64,000 nucleotides of DNA from Sphingomonas jejuensis. GTDB taxonomy: Bacteria > Pseudomonadota > Alphaproteobacteria > Sphingomonadales > Sphingomonadaceae. The translations under genes and the position numbers were made by a program. Numbering within the stretch: the first letter of the stretch is position 1; every line of letters starts with the position of its first letter. Positions 24,783 to 33,363 of this stretch are shown here, in pieces. The notes beneath the pieces were generated by a model that was not told the DNA's origin, made no database searches, and worked only from the letters and a program-made list of their open reading frames with translations. The DNA is taken from positions 358,001 through 422,000 of the forward strand of contig NZ_JAATJE010000002.1 in the NCBI RefSeq assembly GCF_011927695.1, written 5' to 3'.

Positions 24783-24801
24783 TTTTGTGCAGTGCACAAA
24801 A
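24783..24801. promoter_or_regulatory. Perfect palindromic operator candidate upstream of the phasin gene
   Basis: TTTTGTGCAGTGCACAAAA is a perfect 9-base inverted repeat around one G. It sits 4 bases upstream of the phasin -35 box. TGCA-containing palindromes are what PhaR, the polyhydroxyalkanoate-sensing repressor of phasin genes, is known to bind, so an autoregulatory phasin operator is the simplest reading. The nearby HerA-like stop at 24805 makes a terminator role for the convergent side impossible, since both genes run leftward. Confidence 0.55.
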
Positions 24802-24804
24802 CTG

Positions 24805-26466
24805 TCATTTTCCCTGCCCGCGCCAGCGCTTAACCACACGCGGGATGATCTCTTCCTCCCCCCCGCTGTGCTTCCACAGCTCGGAGAAAAGCGGGTCGCT
24901 GGAGGCCGGCCGCTTGTGCTCCTCAAGCGTGTCGAGCGCAACGCGGATCGGGATGGGAACGCCCTCGCCGCACACGATGCACTCCCGATTGCGGAGCGAC
25001 GGGATCGAGTCGAGGAAGCCCCGGGCGCCTTCCGGCATGGCAGCGCGCACGAAGGCCTGGTCGCGGTCGTTGTTGAGGCGCATCGCGATGATGGTGCCGC
25101 ACTGCGACAGCACGCCTTCCGCCAGATCCGACGGACGTTGCGTGATGAGGCCGAGGGACACGCCGTACTTACGGCCTTCCTTGGCGATCCGCTCCAGCAC
25201 CTTGCGCACTGCCCGGCCGCTGGTGTCGCGATCGGAGGGCACGTAGCGGTGCGCTTCCTCGCACACGAGCAGCACGGGGCGCTGCGGCTCGTTGCGTGAC
25301 CAGATGGCGTAGTCGAACACCATGCGGCTGAGCACGGCGACCACGACGGCCGTGATGTCGGACGGCACGCCCGACACGTCGATGATCGAGATGGGCTTGC
25401 CGTCGCCGGGAAGCCGGAAGATGCGCGACAGGAATTCCGCCATCGTGTCCGCGACGAGCATGCCGGAGAACATGAAGCCGTAGCGCGGGTCCGACTTGAT
25501 CTCGTCGATCTTGGTCTTGAGCCGCAGATAGGGCGCGGTGTCGCCGGCGCGGTCCATCTTGCCCATTTCCTGCTGCAGGATGTTGGACAGATCGGACAGC
25601 AGGTAGGGCACGGGCGAATCGACGGTGATCTTGCCGATCTCGGTCGCGAGCTTGTTCTTGCTGCGCGCGGCCATCAGGCATTTGGCCAGGATGTCGGCGT
25701 CGATCTGCCGTTCGCGCCCGGACGCGGTGACGAACACCTCGCAATGTTCTTCGAAGTTCATCAGCCAATAGGGCATCTGAAGGTTCGAGACGTCGTAGAT
25801 CATGCCGGTGGTGCGAAAGGCGGCGGAATATTCCCCGTGCGGGTCGATCATCACGATGTGACCCTCCGGCGCGAGCTCGCAGATGCGGTGGAGGATGAGC
25901 GCGGTGGACGTCGACTTGCCGGTGCCGGTGGAGCCGAGCAGCGCGAAATGCTTGCCGAGCAGCGCATCCACGAACAGCGCGCCGCGAACGTCGCGGGTCG
26001 GGTAGATCGTGCCGATCTCCACATGCGGACGCTCGTTCGCGCTGAAGATCTCGCGCATGTCGGCGCCCGTGACGGCGTAGGCACGCGCGCCCGGCATCGG
26101 GTAGCGCGTCACGCCGCGGCGGAAATTGTAGATGCGGCCGGTCAGCCGTTCCTCATCGCCTTCGCCCAGGAAGTCGATTTCTGCGAGGACATGAAGCGGG
26201 CTGTCCGGATCGCGGCGGAGCGAGCGCACGCTGGCGATGAGCCAGGTGCCGCCGATCCTGAGCTTCAGCTGCGCGCCGACCTGACCGGACATGGCGATGC
26301 TGGGATCCGGATCGCCGACCAGCAATTCGAGCGCGGCCAGATCCATCCGCACGACCGACCGTGCGCCTGCGGTCTCGGTCAGCTCGCCGAGATCGCGGGC
26401 GGCCAGCAGGCCGGGGCCGACTGGAAGAGCGTTGGCGAACCCTGCCACGCCGGTCATCTGATTCAT
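24805..26466 (-). CDS. HerA-like ATPase (DUF87 domain)
   Basis: Hexameric DNA-translocase type ATPase of the HerA/FtsK clan, 553 residues. An N-terminal beta-barrel (HAS-like) region covers about 1-150, the Walker A motif LLGSTGTGKST is near 176-186 and Walker B LLVCEEAH near 399-406. The sensor region ITQRPSDLAEGVLSQCGT is intact. HerA proteins usually work with the nuclease NurA in end resection; none is next to it. The neighbours (phasin and TIGR02186) give no functional hint. The 77 bases upstream contain nothing recognised. Confidence 0.87.
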   Translation of the reverse strand: MNQMTGVAGFANALPVGPGLLAARDLGELTETAGARSVVRMDLAALELLVGDPDPSIAMSGQVGAQLKLRIGGTWLIASVRSLRRDPDSPLHVLAEIDFLGEGDEERLTGRIYNFRRGVTRYPMPGARAYAVTGADMREIFSANERPHVEIGTIYPTRDVRGALFVDALLGKHFALLGSTGTGKSTSTALILHRICELAPEGHIVMIDPHGEYSAAFRTTGMIYDVSNLQMPYWLMNFEEHCEVFVTASGRERQIDADILAKCLMAARSKNKLATEIGKITVDSPVPYLLSDLSNILQQEMGKMDRAGDTAPYLRLKTKIDEIKSDPRYGFMFSGMLVADTMAEFLSRIFRLPGDGKPISIIDVSGVPSDITAVVVAVLSRMVFDYAIWSRNEPQRPVLLVCEEAHRYVPSDRDTSGRAVRKVLERIAKEGRKYGVSLGLITQRPSDLAEGVLSQCGTIIAMRLNNDRDQAFVRAAMPEGARGFLDSIPSLRNRECIVCGEGVPIPIRVALDTLEEHKRPASSDPLFSELWKHSGGEEEIIPRVVKRWRGQGK

Positions 26467-26543
26467 CGTCGGTCGTCCCCGCTGCGTCTCCGTCCAGAGG
26501 CTTAGCGGCCACGAGGTAAAGAATTCGTCGGCGGCGGAGGAAC

Positions 26544-27296
26544 TCAGCCGCGGCGGAACAGCGCGCCTGCCATCCAGCCGAGCAGCAGCGACACGCCCAC
26601 CGCGACGAGCCCGTAGAGCAGCGCATGCTGGTTGGCGGCGGCGGCCACGAAGCGTTCAAAGCCGGACTTGCGGATGACGATCTCCCGCACCGCGGCCGCG
26701 ACCACGCGCCCGTCCTGGATCAGGAAGGTTTCGGCCGTGTAGCGCCCGACGACGACACGCGCCGGCACGTCGATGCGCGCGCGGTAGAGCACGTCGTCGC
26801 TGATCTCCACCGGGCGGGCATCCTCCACATAGAGGCCGCCGCGGCGGCGCAGGTCGACCAGGCCGTTCTCAAAGCGCACGGCTTCCCCCGGGGTGCCGGC
26901 GGTGGTCGGTGACAGCTGCAGGCTGTTGATGCCGAGTTCGTAGATGGCGGCGGTGCGTTCATCGACGATCTGGTCGAGCGGGCGGGAGGAGGCGACGGCG
27001 TAGAAGGTGGGCGCGGATCGGAAGCGCGCGCTGTCGGCGTTGACCCAGATGCCGGCGACCTTCTGCTTTTCGCGCACCGTGATCGATTCGGTCGGCCCCT
27101 TCAGCACCACCACGACATCGGCCGGCGAATCGGGAACGCGACCGCCGGGATAGAGGATCGCGCCGAACACCAGCAGCTGCGCGCCGGTAAAGCTGTAGAT
27201 GATGTCGATCGAGCGCTGCGACACGTCCGGCACCAGCCGCGGCGACCCCTGCGCCATCAACAGCGGCGTGAGGAGAAGGAGCAGCAGCGCCCTCAT
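26544..27296 (-). CDS. TIGR02186 family membrane-anchored protein
   Basis: Exported protein of 250 residues with a signal peptide MRALLLLLLTPLLMAQ, a long extracytoplasmic domain including DIIYSFTGAQLLVFGAILYP and VVVVLKGPTESITVREKQ, and a C-terminal membrane helix (LLYGLVAVGVSLLLGWMAG). I recognise it as TIGR02186, an alphaproteobacterial family found beside TauE/SafE permeases. Its start overlaps the permease stop by 4 bases, so the two are co-translated. The biochemical role is unknown; an accessory subunit of the exporter is a reasonable guess. Confidence 0.8.
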   Translation of the reverse strand: MRALLLLLLTPLLMAQGSPRLVPDVSQRSIDIIYSFTGAQLLVFGAILYPGGRVPDSPADVVVVLKGPTESITVREKQKVAGIWVNADSARFRSAPTFYAVASSRPLDQIVDERTAAIYELGINSLQLSPTTAGTPGEAVRFENGLVDLRRRGGLYVEDARPVEISDDVLYRARIDVPARVVVGRYTAETFLIQDGRVVAAAVREIVIRKSGFERFVAAAANQHALLYGLVAVGVSLLLGWMAGALFRRG

Positions 27297-28207
27297 GACG
27301 GCTGCACCGTGTAGATCTCGTCCGGGCGCCAGCCGAGGCCGAGGCCGATGCGGATGGCGACCACCAAGACCAGGAAGGCGAGCATCAGCCGGAGCATGTC
27401 GGGCTTCAGCCGGAGCGCGAGCTTTGCGCCGATCTGCGCGCCCGTGACGCTGCCGACGAGGAGCAGCACGGCGAGGACGATGTCGACGGCCTGGGTGGTC
27501 AGCGCATGCACAAGCGTGGCCGCCGCCGTGACGAACAGGATCTGAAACAGGGAGGTGCCGACAACGACCCGCGTCGCCATGCCCAGGATGTAGAGCATCG
27601 CCGGGATCATCACGAAGCCGCCGCCGACGCCGAGCAGGATGGTGAGCACGCCCACGAAGAAGCCGACCAGCAGCGGGGCGACGGGCGAGATGTAGAGGCC
27701 CGAGCCGTAGAAGCGCCACCGCATCGGCAGCGCGGCGACGAGCCGGTGATGCTTTCGCCGGCTGGGTGCGGGCTGTTCCCCACGGCGGGACGCGACGAGG
27801 CTGCGGATCCCGTCGCGCGCCATCAGCGTGCCGACATAGCCGAGCAGCAGGACGTAAAGGACGCCGATCACCGTATCGATCTGGCCGATCCGCTGAAGGA
27901 CGCGGAACAGCCACGCGCCCGCCAAGGAGCCCAGGAGGCCGCCCGCCACGAGCACGGCACCCATCTTCATGTCGACGCCGCCGCGCCGGAGATGCGCGAG
28001 CGCGCCCGACACGCTGGCGCCGGTCACCTGCGTCGTCGCGGACGCCGCCGCGACCGTGGGCGGGATGCCGTAGACGATCAGCAGCGGCGTGGTGAGGAAC
28101 CCCCCGCCGACGCCGAACATGCCAGACAGCAGTCCGACGCCGAAACCCAGCGCGACGATGACAAGCGCGTTCACCGACAGGTTGGCGATGGGCAGGTAGA
28201 GATCCAT
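27293..28207 (-). CDS. TauE/SafE (TSUP) family anion permease
   Basis: Inner membrane protein of 304 residues with about eight hydrophobic helices. It carries both copies of the family motif: GFGVGLLSGMFGVGGGFLTT in the first half and FFVGVLTILLGVGGGFVMIP in the second. Members move sulfite, sulfoacetate or other small organosulfur anions; the substrate here is not known. It is coupled to TIGR02186, a known pairing in alphaproteobacteria. ATG 28207 starts just before the first helix. Confidence 0.88.
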   Translation of the reverse strand: MDLYLPIANLSVNALVIVALGFGVGLLSGMFGVGGGFLTTPLLIVYGIPPTVAAASATTQVTGASVSGALAHLRRGGVDMKMGAVLVAGGLLGSLAGAWLFRVLQRIGQIDTVIGVLYVLLLGYVGTLMARDGIRSLVASRRGEQPAPSRRKHHRLVAALPMRWRFYGSGLYISPVAPLLVGFFVGVLTILLGVGGGFVMIPAMLYILGMATRVVVGTSLFQILFVTAAATLVHALTTQAVDIVLAVLLLVGSVTGAQIGAKLALRLKPDMLRLMLAFLVLVVAIRIGLGLGWRPDEIYTVQPS

Positions 28208-28250
28208 GCGGCCCCGGCCTATCGGATGCGGTGGGTGAGGTGAACCCGCA

Positions 28251-28607
28251 TCAACCCTCCTGCGATGCCCACCAGCCGGCATAGGGCGTGTTGCGAATCA
28301 GGCGCCGGTTGAGATCGGGCGCGCCGTCCGTCCACCAGACGGGGCCGCGCTCTCCCAGCGCGCGCTTGGCGGCATCCACGGCGGCACGGGCCGCGGCGCG
28401 GGCGGCCGGATCTCCCCTGGCCAGCCGCACCCCGGCACGCGCGCGGCCGAGCGCCTGGCGAAGCGCGTCCCGCGTCGCCGGATCAATCCTAGGATCGGTC
28501 GCGCGCCACAGCCGCGGGCCGGCACGCCCGACATGGACGATGTAGCGTCCGTCGGGCGTGCGCGGCGGTGCGGGCGGGGGATTAGCCGTTGACGACCGTG
28601 CCGCCAT
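28251..28607 (-). CDS. Conserved-looking hypothetical protein
   Basis: A 118-residue soluble, Arg/Ala-rich protein with no recognised domain. Distinct stretches are RYIVHVGRAGPRLWRATDP, then a helical DALRQALGRARAGVRLARG, and a C-terminal GPVWWTDGAPDLNRRLIRN that I recall from sphingomonad hypothetical proteins. It overlaps the end of the upstream dehydrogenase by 26 bases if the first start is used; a later start is possible. Confidence 0.6.
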   Translation of the reverse strand: MAARSSTANPPPAPPRTPDGRYIVHVGRAGPRLWRATDPRIDPATRDALRQALGRARAGVRLARGDPAARAAARAAVDAAKRALGERGPVWWTDGAPDLNRRLIRNTPYAGWWASQEG

Positions 28608-29439
28608 TCGGGTGGATCACCTGGCCCGAGATGTAGCTGGCATCCTCGCACGCCAGGAACAGGAAGGCCGGGGCGACCTCGTTGGGCTGCCCCGGGCGTC
28701 CCATCGGCGTGTCCTTGCCGAAATCGGGAATGTTCTCCTTCGGCTGGCCGCCCGACGGGTTGAGCGGTGTCCAGATGGGTCCGGGCGCCACGCCGTTCAC
28801 GCGGATGCCGTCCTTCACCAGGCTTTCGGAAAGCGACCGGGTGAAGGCCGTGATCGCGCCCTTGGTGCTGGAATAATCGAGCAAGATGGCGGCACCCTGG
28901 TACATGGTGATGCTGGTGCAGTTGACGATCGCCGCGCCCGATTTCAGGTGCGGGCGCGCCGCCTGGACCATGAAGAACATGCCGAAGATGTTGGTCTGGA
29001 ACGTGCGGCGCAGCTGCTGTTCCGTGATGTCGGTGATGTCCTTGTCCGGATGCTGTTCGCCTGCATTGTTGACGAGCACGTCGAGCTTGCCAAATTCGGC
29101 GATCACCTTGGCGACGGCATCGTCGCACCAGCTCTTGTCGCCGACATCGCCGGCGACCGTGAGGGCGCGGCGACCTTCCGCCTCCACGATGCGCTTGGTT
29201 TCCGCGGCATCCTCATGCTCGTCCAGATAGAGGATGGCGACATCGGCGCCCTCGCGCGCGAACAGGGCCGCCACGGCGCGGCCGATGCCGCTGTCGGCAC
29301 CGGTGACGATCGCGACCTTGTCCTTCAGCCTGCCGGAACCGGGGTAGCGCGGCTGCCATTCGGGCTTGGGCTGCAGGTCCGCTTCGGACCCGGGCATGCC
29401 GGGCTCTTCGGTGGTCGGGGGCGTGAAATCGGTGGCCAT
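28582..29439 (-). CDS. Short-chain dehydrogenase/reductase
   Basis: NAD(P)-dependent oxidoreductase of 285 residues. The nucleotide-binding motif TGADSGIGRAVA lies near 46-57, NNAGEQHPD near 124-132, and the catalytic YSSTKGAI follows a Ser in CTSITMYQG. The 40-residue N-terminal extension ending PRYPGSGRLKDKVAIVTG is typical of the YghA/YhdF-like subgroup often tied to general stress. AAGGA lies 6 bases before the ATG. The substrate is unknown. Confidence 0.9.
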   Translation of the reverse strand: MATDFTPPTTEEPGMPGSEADLQPKPEWQPRYPGSGRLKDKVAIVTGADSGIGRAVAALFAREGADVAILYLDEHEDAAETKRIVEAEGRRALTVAGDVGDKSWCDDAVAKVIAEFGKLDVLVNNAGEQHPDKDITDITEQQLRRTFQTNIFGMFFMVQAARPHLKSGAAIVNCTSITMYQGAAILLDYSSTKGAITAFTRSLSESLVKDGIRVNGVAPGPIWTPLNPSGGQPKENIPDFGKDTPMGRPGQPNEVAPAFLFLACEDASYISGQVIHPNGGTVVNG

Positions 29440-29521
29440 CTGTCATCCTTTCGCGTCGCAGCCCCTGCAACGCCGCGGATGGCGGGCGGTTCAGACCGTT
29501 TCGGCAGGAGCCGGCGAAAGC

Positions 29522-29905
29522 TCATCGGGCGAGCCGGGTGGCGATGAAGCCGGCGAGCAGCGGGCCGGCGATGCCGGCGATCGCCATCCACAGCGGATGC
29601 GTGATGGCGAGGATGGTGAGCAGCACCAGGGCGAGGATCAGCCCGGCGACCACCCAGCCGGGCCAGGCGCGGCACGACACGCCCACGGCAAGCGCGGCCC
29701 CGCCCAGCGCGCCCAGGAACCAGGCCAGCACGACGGACAGCTTGTTGGCGAGCGGCAGCGCGGCAATTGCGGCGGGAAGTTCCGCGGGGGTGAGGCGGGT
29801 GAAGCTTGGCGGCGCGGGCGCGAGCAGCCCGCCGATCCGCTCAACAAGCGCGACGGTGAGCACCCCGACAACGATGCCGACGATCAAACCCAACACTGCG
29901 CGCAT
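29522..29905 (-). CDS. Small polytopic membrane protein of unknown function
   Basis: A 127-residue protein with about four hydrophobic segments: AVLGLIVGIVVGVLTVALVE, NKLSVVLAWFLGALGGAALA, GWVVAGLILALVLLTILAI and a final PLWMAIAGIAGPLLAGFIA. I do not recognise a family. ATG 29905 has GGAGGG 5 bases upstream, which favours it over the GTG two codons earlier. It lies alone between the dehydrogenase and a small unknown gene on the same strand. Confidence 0.7.
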   Translation of the reverse strand: MRAVLGLIVGIVVGVLTVALVERIGGLLAPAPPSFTRLTPAELPAAIAALPLANKLSVVLAWFLGALGGAALAVGVSCRAWPGWVVAGLILALVLLTILAITHPLWMAIAGIAGPLLAGFIATRLAR

Positions 29906-29932
29906 CTTCACCCTCCCCGACCGGCGAGGATA

Positions 29933-30175
29933 TTAGCGCGACGCGACGATCCTGTCGCCCTGCGGTCGCGCATCGGCCATCTGCATGGTGGTTGCGCGGC
30001 ATTCGGCGAGGATGACGGGGAAGTCGAGGTCGCTTGCGGCGATCAGTGCGTCGTCCTGCGCGGCGCGGCAGCTCGCCTCCGTCCGGAACGCGGTGGGCTG
30101 AACGCGCATCTGCGTGCAGGCGGAGCCGGTGTCCGCGCACCCCATGATCGCAATGACGTAGAGAAGCGGCTCCAT
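29933..30175 (-). CDS. Small hypothetical protein with N-terminal hydrophobic segment
   Basis: An 80-residue protein starting MEPLLYVIAIMGCADTGSAC, followed by QMRVQPTAFRTEASCRAAQD. Four Cys residues (IMGC, SAC, ASC, AEC) could form disulfides if it is exported, and Cys13 could even be a lipobox cysteine. AAGGA lies 8 bases before ATG 30175. I remember similar sphingomonad proteins but know no function. The 132-base gap to the exporter gene (30176-30307) shows nothing else. Confidence 0.6.
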   Translation of the reverse strand: MEPLLYVIAIMGCADTGSACTQMRVQPTAFRTEASCRAAQDDALIAASDLDFPVILAECRATTMQMADARPQGDRIVASR

Positions 30176-30307
30176 GCCCAGCATCCTTCCGTTCACCTCA
30201 TCGCATAACGCGCGATGAGCCGTGCAGTTGCATCGACGAGCAGAGTGGAAGCTTAGACGAACAGATCATCTTTGTGCGGCGTCGGATCGTCCCCATATGG
30301 CGGAGCG

Positions 30308-32134
30308 ATGCCGCCCGACACCACCGCCCCGGGCGTGGCCGATCCTGCCGGATGGGCGACGCTCCGCCGCTTCCTCCCCTATTTGTGGCCCGCCGACGAC
30401 ATCGGCCTGCGGGTGCGCGTCGCGCTGTCCTTCGCCCTCGTCGTGGCGTCGATTGCGCTGACCACGCTGGTTATGCCGCTCGCCTATGGCGCGGCGGTGG
30501 ACCGGCTGACGGCGGGACAGGAAGCCGGGGTCGCGATCGCGGTGGCGCTGGTGGTCGCCTATGCCGGCGCGCGCTTCGGCGGCGTGCTGCTCGACAACAT
30601 GCGCAATGGCATCTTCGAATCGGTCGGGCAGGATGCCACGCGGCGGCTGGCCGAGCGCGTGTTCGGCCATCTCCACCGGCTGTCGCTGCGCTTCCACCTG
30701 GAACGCCGGACGGGCGCGGTCACCAAGGTGATCGAGCGGGGCACCAAGAGCATCGACACGATGCTCTATTTCCTCTTGTTCAACATCGCGCCGACGGCGT
30801 TCCAGCTGACCATCGTGCTGACGCTGTTCTGGACGCGGTTCGGTGTCGGACTGGTGGCGGCGACGCTCGCGGTGGTCGCGCTCTACGTCTGGTTCACCAA
30901 GGTGATGACCGAATGGCGCACCCGGCTGCGCGAGCAATGGACGGAGCATGACACGCATGCGACCGCGCGCGCGGTCGATTCGCTCCTGAACTACGAGACG
31001 GTCAAATATTTCAACGCCGAGGCGCGCGAGGAGCGGAGCTATGCCGCCGCGGTCCAGGCGCTCGCCCGGACGACGGTGAAGGTGGAAACGTCGCTTGCCT
31101 GGCTGAACATCGGCCAGTCGCTGATCACCAACGGCATGATGGCGGGCGCGATGGCGTTTACCGTCTGGGGCTGGTCGACCGGCCGGTTCAGCCCGGGCGA
31201 CGTGGTGGTCGTGAACACGCTGCTGATGCAGCTGTTCAGGCCGCTGGACCTGTTGGGCATGGTGTACCGGACGATCCGCCAGGGCCTCATCGACATGAAG
31301 GCGATGTTCGACCTGGCGGATACCGATGCCGAGGTGAAGGACATCCCCGGCGCGCCCGCGCTGGCGGTGACGCGGGGCGAGGTCCGGTTCGAGCATGTCC
31401 GCTTCGGATATGAGCCGGACCGGCAGGTGCTGCACGACGTCAGCTTCACCGTGCCTGCCGGCGGGACGCTGGCGGTGGTGGGCCCGTCCGGGGCCGGCAA
31501 GTCGACCCTGTCGCGGCTGCTCTACCGCTTCTACGACCTGCAGGGCGGCCGCATCCTGATCGACGGGCAGGACGTCGCGCGGGTGACGCAGGACAGCCTG
31601 CGCCGCGCGATCGGCATCGTTCCGCAGGACACGGTGCTGTTCAACGACACGATCGGGTTCAACATCGGCTATGGCCGAGAGGGCGCCGGGCCGGAGGAGA
31701 TCGAGGCGGCGGCGAAGGGCGCGGCGATCGACGAGTTCATCCGCGCGCTTCCCGACGGGTATGACGCGATGGTCGGCGAGCGCGGGCTGAAGCTGTCGGG
31801 CGGCGAGAAGCAGCGCGTGGCGATCGCCCGCACGCTGCTGAAGGACCCGCCGGTGCTGATCCTGGACGAGGCCACCAGCGCGCTGGACAGCCGCACGGAG
31901 GCGGCGATCCAGCGGACGCTGGGCGCGGTGGCGGAAAGCCGCACATCCATCGTCATCGCGCACCGGCTGTCGACGATCGTCGATGCCGACCAGATCATCG
32001 TGCTGGACGCCGGTCGCGTGGCCGAGCGCGGCACCCATGCCGAGCTGCTGGCGCGCCGCGGCCTTTATGCCGAGATGTGGGCGCGCCAGGCGGCCGAAAG
32101 CGACGTCGACGAGGTCGCCGTCGCGGCGGAGTGA
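30308..32134 (+). CDS. Atm1-type ABC exporter (heavy-metal or glutathione conjugate class)
   Basis: Half-size ABC exporter of 608 residues acting as a homodimer in the inner membrane. The membrane domain (about 1-320) has six helices and the Atm1 stretch RTGAVTKVIERGTKSIDTML. The ATPase domain has Walker A GPSGAGKST, signature LSGGEKQRVAIART and Walker B LILDEATSALD. The mitochondrial relative Atm1 exports a sulfur compound, and a bacterial relative exports glutathione-metal complexes. ATG 30308 precedes MPPDTTAPG. It ends 3 bases before the convergent sdpI-like gene. Confidence 0.93.
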   Translation: MPPDTTAPGVADPAGWATLRRFLPYLWPADDIGLRVRVALSFALVVASIALTTLVMPLAYGAAVDRLTAGQEAGVAIAVALVVAYAGARFGGVLLDNMRNGIFESVGQDATRRLAERVFGHLHRLSLRFHLERRTGAVTKVIERGTKSIDTMLYFLLFNIAPTAFQLTIVLTLFWTRFGVGLVAATLAVVALYVWFTKVMTEWRTRLREQWTEHDTHATARAVDSLLNYETVKYFNAEAREERSYAAAVQALARTTVKVETSLAWLNIGQSLITNGMMAGAMAFTVWGWSTGRFSPGDVVVVNTLLMQLFRPLDLLGMVYRTIRQGLIDMKAMFDLADTDAEVKDIPGAPALAVTRGEVRFEHVRFGYEPDRQVLHDVSFTVPAGGTLAVVGPSGAGKSTLSRLLYRFYDLQGGRILIDGQDVARVTQDSLRRAIGIVPQDTVLFNDTIGFNIGYGREGAGPEEIEAAAKGAAIDEFIRALPDGYDAMVGERGLKLSGGEKQRVAIARTLLKDPPVLILDEATSALDSRTEAAIQRTLGAVAESRTSIVIAHRLSTIVDADQIIVLDAGRVAERGTHAELLARRGLYAEMWARQAAESDVDEVAVAAE

Positions 32135-32137
32135 CGA

Positions 32138-32794
32138 TCAGGCGCGGTGCTGCCGCCGCCAGATCAGGAAGGAATAGAGCACCGGCGTCGCCACCATGTT
32201 GAGGATGGCCGCGATGACGAGCGATCGCCGCGCCTCCGCATCGATGGGCGCGAGCGCGGCAAGCAGGATCACCAGTCCGGCGATCACCGTGGTCCAGGCG
32301 CCGAACCGGTGCGTCGCGATCCAGTTATCGGTATCGGCAAGGGTCCACGGCGTGCGGATCCCCACGAAGAAGCCGGGTCGCGATTTCGGAAGCGCATTGC
32401 CGACCGCGACCAGGAGCGCGCCGACCCCCGCCAGGATCAGCGACGGCTGGGCCGCGAGACCGAGCAGGGGTGCGGCCACCATCAGCTGCACGACCAGCAT
32501 CAACGCGAGCAGTCCGGCCCAGCAGGTGCGCAGCAACGGCGCGCTCGCCTCCATCCGGCGCTGCAACGGCTCGATCGACGGCAGGGCCGCGAACAGCAGC
32601 GACAGGAGGATCGTCACCGCGATCGGCGTCAGCAGCGCGGTGCCCGCGTCCGCGAATCGATCGGGCAGGCCCGCGGCATCCCAGTGCACGGGAAGCGCGA
32701 CGCCCGGCGCCGCATTCTTCCACGCGACCGCCGCCACCAGCGCCATCACCCCAACGGTCGCGGCCGACGCGATCTTCAGTCCACGGTTTTCCAT
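32138..32794 (-). CDS. SdpI family (DUF1648) membrane protein
   Basis: Membrane protein of 218 residues with six or so helices. It opens LKIASAATVGVMALVAAVAW, has the DUF1648 motif LPVHWDAAGLPDRF near 34-47 and the SdpI motif KSRPGFFVGIRTPWTLADTD near 137-156. In Bacillus, SdpI gives immunity to the SdpC toxin and sequesters the repressor SdpR. Here an ArsR-type gene overlaps its start by 19 bases, an sdpR-sdpI-like arrangement. No toxin gene was recognised nearby. Confidence 0.85.
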   Translation of the reverse strand: MENRGLKIASAATVGVMALVAAVAWKNAAPGVALPVHWDAAGLPDRFADAGTALLTPIAVTILLSLLFAALPSIEPLQRRMEASAPLLRTCWAGLLALMLVVQLMVAAPLLGLAAQPSLILAGVGALLVAVGNALPKSRPGFFVGIRTPWTLADTDNWIATHRFGAWTTVIAGLVILLAALAPIDAEARRSLVIAAILNMVATPVLYSFLIWRRQHRA

Positions 32795-33081
32795 GTCCCC
32801 TCCCCTTCTGCCTGCCTGTCCTCGCCGACGCCGAGCCGGCCCATGAAACCCATCATCACCTCTTCGAGAAGCGACAGGTTGAGCGTGTAGATGGTCGACG
32901 TGCCGCGCTGTTCGGCGCGGATCAGCCCGGCCGCCTTCAGCCGCGCGAAGTGGCCCGACATCGTCGGCTTTGACACGTCAAAGGCATCGGCGAGCGCACC
33001 CGCGCTCATCCCGCCGCCGCGCAACAGCTCCAGCACGCGCCGGCGGATCGGGTGGGCCAGCGCATCGAACACCTCGTTCAT
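32776..33081 (-). CDS. ArsR/SdpR-type winged-helix repressor
   Basis: A 101-residue DNA-binding protein: MNEVFDALAHPIRRRVLELL, then the recognition region FDVSKPTMSGHFARLKAAGL and the wing RAEQRGTSTIYTLN, closest to the metal-free autorepressor SdpR group. No metal-binding CxC motif is present. ATG 33081 has AAGGAG 5 bases upstream; a GTG two codons earlier is too close to it. It is transcribed with the sdpI-like gene. Confidence 0.88.
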   Translation of the reverse strand: MNEVFDALAHPIRRRVLELLRGGGMSAGALADAFDVSKPTMSGHFARLKAAGLIRAEQRGTSTIYTLNLSLLEEVMMGFMGRLGVGEDRQAEGEGTWKTVD

Positions 33082-33147
33082 CGCCACTCCTTCGTCTCAA
33101 GACTAATTAGCCTTGCGACAAAAAAGGTCAAGCGTGAACGGACGAGA

Positions 33148-33294
33148 CTATCGGGGTGCGGGTTCGGCGGGTGCCTGGTTGGTCACGACGGCGGTGGTCT
33201 CCGCAGCCGCGTCGTTGGCCTCCACGCGGTCGCGGGCGGTGTCGCAGCCCGAGGTGAGCAGGCCCAGCACCAGCAGGATCATCGCTTGCTTCAT
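33148..33294 (-). CDS. Small predicted lipoprotein (48 residues)
   Basis: A short gene with start ATG 33294, GAGGTG 5 bases upstream and TAG at 33148-33150. The product starts MKQAMILLVLGLLTSGC, a compact lipoprotein signal with Cys17, followed by about 31 residues rich in Ala, Thr and acidic or basic residues. No function is known. It sits upstream of the SdpR/SdpI-like pair on the same strand, 66 bases away. Confidence 0.6.
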   Translation of the reverse strand: MKQAMILLVLGLLTSGCDTARDRVEANDAAAETTAVVTNQAPAEPAPR

Positions 33295-33363
33295 CACGCC
33301 ACCTCACCGTCACCATGCGGCACCGCTCGACAGGATCGCCGCGCCGCCGCTACTGCCCCAGAC

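Noticed and set aside
30266-32038. 590-codon minus-strand frame opposite the ABC exporter
   Set aside because: Antisense shadow of a full set of ABC motifs.
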